In this document: positions 58,290 to 64,000 of the stretch, piece after piece
Layout of the letters: each line of letters opens with the position of its first letter
How positions within the stretch are numbered: the first letter of the stretch is position 1
DNA from: Rhodosporidiobolus odoratus
Taxonomy: Eukaryota > Basidiomycota > Microbotryomycetes > Sporidiobolales > Sporidiobolaceae
Assembly: GCA_034387635.1 (NCBI GenBank)
Contig: JAOANU010000030.1
Location: forward strand, 1-64,000
Reading direction: 5' to 3'
Length of the DNA stretch: 64,000 bases
Made by a program: the position numbers and the translations under genes
Notes under the pieces: model-generated
The model's database searches: none
What the model saw: the letters and a program-made list of their open reading frames with translations, nothing else
What the model was told of the DNA's origin: nothing

Positions 58290-61242
58290 TGGCGTGATGT
58301 AGTGATAAGACGGCGGACGGGGAAAAGTGTGTAGGGAGAGATGGGGGGAAAGGTGGTGCTCTAGTGTGAAGAGTGGCGGACGAGTAGGGGTTAGATGGAG
58401 GGAAGGGAGACACAGAAGAGAGAGAGTCGGGGGAAGGGGAGACGCAGGGCGATAGTGGCGAAGGCGAGAACGCCGCCAGCGAACGGCGAGCATTCGGTTG
58501 GGGAACAAAATTTTCTCTTTCCACTTCTTTCTCCGTCGACCTTCTCTAGTCTGTCCTCGCAGTTCAACCGAATGTTGGCCTCAGCTGAGTCAGGACGCTA
58601 CAGCTCGTAGCATGCTTCTCCTCCGGCGAGCACCTGCCACCTCAGGCAGACGGCTTATTCTACTTCGTCCGCTTCTTTCCTCCTCGCTTCCTCTCCCGCT
58701 GCTGGCTCGTTCGGCTTCCTTCGCTATGCTGTACACTCCACCGGCCCCGTATCTTCGCCGCCGATCAATCCGTCCTTCTCTCCCCCCTGCTTCCCCTTTC
58801 TCCTGCTTCTCCCCAACTTCTCCCAAGTGACCTCATATGGTTGTGACAGCTTCTCCGATACGCCGACACCCGCAGCAACTTCGTCATAGCGGTCTCAACT
58901 CTAACCCCGCGGCCTGGCGTGACCGCAGACGCCGCATGCGTGAAGCTCTGCACCTCGGCGTGAGTGCGGCCAAGATGACGCGCTACAGCGGCCGGCACTG
59001 TGGCAGTAGGTACGACGGGAGCTTATCGTAGACTGCTCGAATACTCCGCTGTTTCTCCTCAGGCTCCTCGGGTTCTCTCCGCGCGCTACAACGATCGTTC
59101 AGTTCTCGACTGATTTCCTTCTTATTTGCTCAGCGGGCTACGGCGTGTTGTATTGGCCTGCTGAGCTCCCCTCGGCGTCCGACACGCTGCTAGACATACC
59201 CGACCATGACTGTTGAACCCTACATGCCGCGCAGTGCGGGACAGCGAGCGAAGCGGCCCAAGTGTAATTGCTTGCGAAGCGGTTTCGCCTACCCTTACAG
59301 AGTGTGCCAGCGGCGGTGCTATTTCACTGCCCTCTGCTCTCTGTGCTGGGGTGGTGTGCCTCTTTGCAGCGCCCTGCAGCACTGCCTTTGCCTCTCAAGA
59401 AGAGGTCCTTCGATTTCCATGCGAGCCGCCTTGATACTGACCGGCCCGTGCATCATCTCGCAGGTGCCGCCTTTCTTCCACGGGTTCATTCGTGCAGCAC
59501 AGTGGGTCTCGTTACAGTTGATGAGGCTAGCCTTGCGGGTGGACCACAAGTAAATCTGCTCGTTCTCTTTTCCACCCCAATCCGGTAACACCAGGTGGCC
59601 GCAGAAGTTTCTGGGAGGAGCGTGCCTTGAGCTTGCACAAATGAGGTAACGCTGCGGCAGGTATGGTCTTGTCCGCGTCGCCAGGTTCAGCGCAGTACAC
59701 TGAAGCTGAAAGAATAGCGGGAGGGCCCACCTTTGTACAACTTGGAGTGCCTGACCGCCTGCACCTACTGTCTTGTGATCAATCTCTGTCACGTCGAAAG
59801 CTAATGCTGAATCTGTGTAGGAGAAGTGGGTGCTGGACCTCGGCATAGTAAGAGAGTCGGCGACGACCTTCTCAACCAAGAGCAAAGGTTGTCGACGCAG
59901 CTGCAGCGGGTCATTGAGCGAGTCAGCCAGCAAATCAGACTATGTGACGGTGATGACAGGAGCTGCAAGCCTCGTTCGACTTGGCATCTGAGTATACTTC
60001 TCAGAGAGCAGCATGTGCCAAAGTGTATCATAGGAAAACGAGGGCGCTTCAGCTTTGTAGGCTAAACGAATACCCTCTTCTTACACTGGCTATGTCACAT
60101 GCTCTGCCCAAAGCTCGCCGCTTCGTCGTGGTAAAGGAGGGGACTTCGCGCGGAGCGCGGAAGAAGTCGGCTTGGTCGGTTCTATCCCTTTTCCGTACCT
60201 CCTCATAATCACGCAGCCTGCTTCCAGTTGAGCTTACGTTGCTCAATTGGCGCTGTCTGCGACGCGCTCGACCAGGTCTCGGCATCTAGCAATCGGGAAA
60301 TGGTGCTCCGCAGGGTTTTCATAGTACTCTTCGAGAGGATCTCGTGCCGGCTGCCTGTTGATACGGCAGCGCAACCGGCTTCCGACGCCGGTAGCCACCG
60401 AGCCCGCTTCGGACCTGCACAGAGGCTCTCGAGACTCGTACCACGGACTAGCGCGAAAGAGCATGGTTCAGCTCCGCTTGTACAAACTGAACTCTCATTT
60501 CCCGCGCTGTTTATCGGGAGTTGAAGGAGCGGGGCACTTTTCTCGGCCCCGGGCTTCTATCCCGCGTTTGCTTCTGCTTCTTCGCATCGCTGTTGCTGCT
60601 CATCCTACACCACGAGACACGGTGCCGCTCCACACCGTATGCAATCACCGCTGCTTGACCCTCTTCCTCACTGATCGCGCTTACGACCTTTCTCACCGCC
60701 GTGGAACCCGCTCGGCAAGGGCTACCTACAGCACCGTTCCCTCATCCACTGTCACCGGTATGTAGCCAAGGCGCGAAGACGGCTTGGCAGGCGTGGATGA
60801 GGTGGTTGAGGGCGACCTCCTGCTGCCGGAGTGACAATGAGGCGGGGTACGGCGACAACACCCTGTGAGGCGGCGAAGACCTCCCACATGGTATTTAGAG
60901 GACTGGGTTACCACACGAGGAGGTTAGAGCGCTCAGAATAGTGAAGAGGAGGACAGGCCAAAAACCACATACATCGAGGTCGGGGATGGTGGGGTCGTTC
61001 TCCTTGCGGCATCGTTGTAAGGTTTGTGTAGTACGTAGGGGCACGATAGGTGCAATCTGAATGATCTGCCTGTTCACCTGTTAGCCAGAGGAGGAGAGTG
61101 TCGCTGTTGGTCTCTTGTCCCCAACGAAGTCTCTGGGTCGATTCCCCTTTCTCTTCTCCCTCACTCTCCCTTCTTTACTGCTCATAAGAGCTCCAACCTA
61201 CCTCTCTATACCCCCTTATCCCCTCCCGCACACCTTTGAACC
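58290..61242. other. Long divergent region between OLE1 and ACL1
   Basis: Almost 3 kb with no gene that can be supported, unusual in this compact window. It should hold both promoters. Pyrimidine-rich leaders are visible on both sides (minus strand of 58310-58480; plus strand of 61150-61240). A frame starting at an ATG at 58612 and ending at 58830 encodes a 72-residue peptide with an Arg/Leu/Ser-rich, acid-free start (MLLLRRAPATSGRRLILLR) resembling a mitochondrial presequence; it may be a small gene, but no domain or splice evidence supports it. A 204-codon minus frame at 59319-59933 starts with TTG and looks accidental. The stretch 59.2-60.9 kb is compositionally less GC-rich. Confidence 0.35.
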
Positions 61243-64000
61243 ATGTCCTCCAAGCGTGCGTCTTCCCTGACCTTCCCACCTCCCACCCCATACTAACTTA
61301 CTCTTTTCTCAACTCCCACCCCGTATGCGTGCATGATACCGCCACACTCGTACCTTGACAGCCATTCGCGAGTACGACGCCAAGCTCCTCGTCGCCTACC
61401 ACCTTGGTCGCGCTCCCACCGCTGGCAAGAAGGCCGTCGCCCGCGAATCCTTTGTCTCCCCGCCAGTCAAGGTTGCCCAGGTGCGTTCGATGCATGCATA
61501 CAAGTCATTCCGGATTCATTCCGCCGGTGCTTCGGTGGCCTCGAGGCGAGACGAGGCAGGAGGAGCGATTTCGCTTTTTGTGGGTGGAGCTGCTCCACTT
61601 GAGCGAAACGAAGCGGGACGGAGCATCACCCTGTCCTGGAGTATTGTTCAAGCTAGACAAGGCACTGAAGCTGCGAACAGCCGGCAACTCGCTTGCTTTG
61701 ACGACTTCAGCCTACTCGCTCGAGCCTCTGCCCAACATCCAGACTTTCTTTTGCGATGTTCTTACTGACTGTGGCACTTCCTTACCTCGTGTACAGATTG
61801 CCTGGGACCCGGAGACCAAGCAGATCACCAACGAAGCTACTCTTCCCCACTGGGTCTTCAGCGAGAAGCTCGTTGCGAAGCCCGATCAGCTCATCAAGAG
61901 GCGTGGAAAGGCTGGCCTTCTGTATGTTCCTCTCCTCGTAAACTGTGCCAGAGCCGTATTGACACCCGGATTTGCAGCGCCCTCAACAAGCAATGGCCTG
62001 AGGCTCAGCAGTGGATTGCCGAGCGGGCAGGAAAGCAGGTTCTCGTACGTTTCGTTCGCCCCGGTCGCCTTCCTTGCACTACAGTGGCTAATACATCTGT
62101 GCGGACAGGTCGAGAAGACCACTGGTACTCTCAACAACTTCATCGTCGAGCCCCTCTGCCCTCACCCTTCCGACTCCGAATACTACATCTGCATCAACTC
62201 CGTTCGTGAGGGCGACGTGATCCTCTTCACGCACGAGGGTGGTGTCGACGTCGGTGATGTCGACGCCAAGGCGCTCACTCTCCTCGTTCCCGTTGGCGGT
62301 GAGCTCCCCACTCGCGAAGAAATCGCCGCTCAACTCCTCAAGCACGTCGCCCAGGGCGAGCGCACCGAGGCTCTCATCGACTTCATCATCCGCCTCTACT
62401 CCGTCTACGTCGACCTCCACTTCGCCTACCTCGAAATCAACCCTCTCGTCGCCGTCGAGAACCCTTCGACCGGCAAAGTCGACATCTCGTACCTCGACAT
62501 GGCCGCCAAGCTCGACCAGACTGCCGAGTTCATCGTCGGACCCAAGTGGGCTATTGCTCGTGACGCTAGCGTTGTCAACCCCCAGGCGGCTGGTTCGTCT
62601 ACGGGCAAGATCTCTGCCGACAAGGGCCCACCCATGTTCTGGCCTCCTCCGTACGCCTTTTTTCCATTCTCCTGGCTTGTTACTGCACCATCCGCCTCTG
62701 CGCCATTCGCTGCAGCCGGCGCATCGTGATTTCTGATACAGCGATATTGACTCTTTGACTTGATGCAGCTTCGGTCGTGACTTGACCAAGGAGGAAGCCT
62801 ACATCGCCAAGCTCGACGGCTCTACCGGTGCTTCCCTCAAGCTTACCGTCCTCAACCCCGAGGGTCGCGTCTGGACTATGGTTGCTGGTGGTGGTGCCTC
62901 GGTCGTCTACTCCGACGCCATTGCCGCTCACGGTTTCGCACACGAGCTCGCCAACTACGGCGAGTATTCTGGTGCGCCGACGCAGAACCAGACGTACGAG
63001 TATGCCAAGACCATCCGTGCGTTCCACTTCCCTTCCCGCCGCACCGGCTTTTTCTACCGTCACTAACCCAAACTTGCTGTTGACAGTCGACCTCATGACG
63101 CGCGGCACCCCCAACCCCCAGGGCAAGCTTCTCTTCATCGGTGGTGGTATTGCCAACTTCACCAACGTCGCCGCTACCTTCAAGGGTATCATCACCGCCC
63201 TCAAGGAGTACCAGCACCGCCTCCAGGAGCACGCCGTCCGCATCTTCGTTCGCCGTGGTGGACCCAACTACCAGGAGGGTCTCAAGGCTATGCGCCTTCT
63301 CGGTGAGACTCTCGGTGTCGAGATCCAGGTGTACGTCTTCTTTTCCCCTCGCCCCACTTTAGCTTGAGCTGATTTTCTGCACTTACAGCTTCGGCCCGGA
63401 CGACTTCATCACCTCCATCGTTCCCCTCGGTCTCGGCATCACCAAGCCTGCTGTCCCCTCCGCCCTCAAGGCCCCGATCGCCAACCTTGACGGCACCCTC
63501 ACCCCCGTCTCCCCTCCTTCCCCCAAGTCCGCCAACGCTGCCCTTTCTTCCGAGCAGACTGGCACACGCGAGCAGCCGCAAGACCGCATCGTTGACTTCT
63601 CCCACGACGTTCATGCCGAGAGCGGCCGCCCTTGGTACCGTCCCTTCGACGAGAACACCCGTTCCATCGTCTACGGTCTCCAGCCCCGTGCCATCCAGGG
63701 CATGCTCGACTTCGACTTCGCCTGCGGCCGCAAGGTCCCTTCCGTCGCCGCCATGGTCTACCCCTTCGGTGGACACCACGTCCAGAAGTTCTACTGGGGC
63801 ACCAAGGAGACCCTTCTCCCCGTCTTTACCTCGATGGCCGACGCTGTCGCCAAATGCCCGGACGCCGACGTCGTTGTCAACTTTGCCTCCTCCCGCTCCG
63901 TCTACTCGTCGACCCTCGAAGCCCTCGAGATCCCCCAGATCAAGGCTATCGCGCTCATCGCCGAGGGTGTTCCCGAACGCCACGCCCGTCACATCCTCCA
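61243..64000 (+). CDS. ACL1: ATP-citrate lyase, single-chain form (5' part)
   Basis: Cleaves citrate with CoA and ATP to cytosolic acetyl-CoA and oxaloacetate, the carbon source of lipid synthesis in oleaginous fungi. Exon 1 is ATGTCCTCCAAGC, then an intron; exon 2 gives [20 protein letters not shown]. The ATP-grasp part continues [88 protein letters not shown] and [20 protein letters not shown]. After more introns comes [20 protein letters not shown], and then the CoA-ligase-like half: [40 protein letters not shown] and [20 protein letters not shown] at the edge. The order (beta-like then alpha-like half in one reading frame) shows the fused animal/basidiomycete form, not the split Ascomycete form. 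The citrate-synthase-like C-terminus lies outside the window. Confidence 0.95.

Noticed and set aside
59319..59933. 204-codon open frame on the minus strand in the OLE1-ACL1 spacer
   Set aside because: Begins with TTG, has no recognisable domain, odd composition and no splice pattern; long chance frames are common at this GC content.

Overview
The window is nuclear DNA of a GC-rich filamentous or yeast-form fungus, most likely a red basidiomycete yeast of the Pucciniomycotina (Sporidiobolales, Rhodotorula/Rhodosporidium type). Evidence: nearly every gene is broken by short introns (about 50-140 nt, GT...CTGAC/CTAAC...AG), gene density is high on both strands, codon third positions are C-rich, leaders are pyrimidine-rich, and the gene set (single-chain ATP-citrate lyase, desaturase fused to cytochrome b5, NDR kinase, Kcs1, CYSTM tails) is fungal. 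The species is an inference.

Layout. 1-5 kb (minus): a MoaC-type molybdopterin synthesis gene cut by the window edge, then a calcium-regulated mitochondrial ATP-Mg/phosphate carrier (SAL1 type). 5.9-12.6 kb (plus): an Oxa1/Cox18-type mitochondrial insertase, an Aro8-type aminotransferase and an R3H protein. 13.2-14.0 kb (minus): a SUZ/SUZ-C protein like animal SZRD1. 16.1-19.2 kb: two tandem CYSTM cysteine-rich tail genes. 19.5-29.5 kb: chorismate mutase (minus), mitochondrial processing peptidase beta, a PX/PXB lipid-binding protein like yeast Ypr097w/Lec1, and guanine deaminase. 33.1-43.9 kb: an EAF-like elongation factor, divergent from an NDR/Cbk1 kinase, then peroxisomal acyl-CoA oxidase. 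48.5-53.7 kb: a very long Kcs1 inositol hexakisphosphate kinase. 56.1-64 kb: the OLE1 delta-9 desaturase and ACL1 ATP-citrate lyase, divergent across about 3 kb.

Threaded through this housekeeping background are six copies of an F-box-like/leucine-rich-repeat gene family (14.1, 29.7, 31.3, 44.2, 46.0 and 54.1 kb). Most carry in-frame stops or frameshifts. Five share an 8-nt first coding exon (ATGAAYCA) followed by an intron. Four of them form two divergent pairs, and each pair sits on a 136-bp shared promoter. The promoter and both gene 5' ends are nearly identical in the two pairs but lie in opposite orientation (30.93-31.56 and 45.61-46.24 kb), enclosing about 14 kb with the EAF, NDR kinase and acyl-CoA oxidase genes. 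This inverted, promoter-centred duplication is the most unusual structure seen.

Functionally the window joins fatty-acid supply (ACL1 makes cytosolic acetyl-CoA, OLE1 desaturates, the oxidase degrades), mitochondrial biogenesis and transport (SAL1, Oxa1/Cox18, MPP beta), aromatic amino-acid metabolism (chorismate mutase, Aro8) and signalling (NDR kinase, Kcs1). Gene models were spliced by eye; exon borders given are best readings, not transcript-proven.
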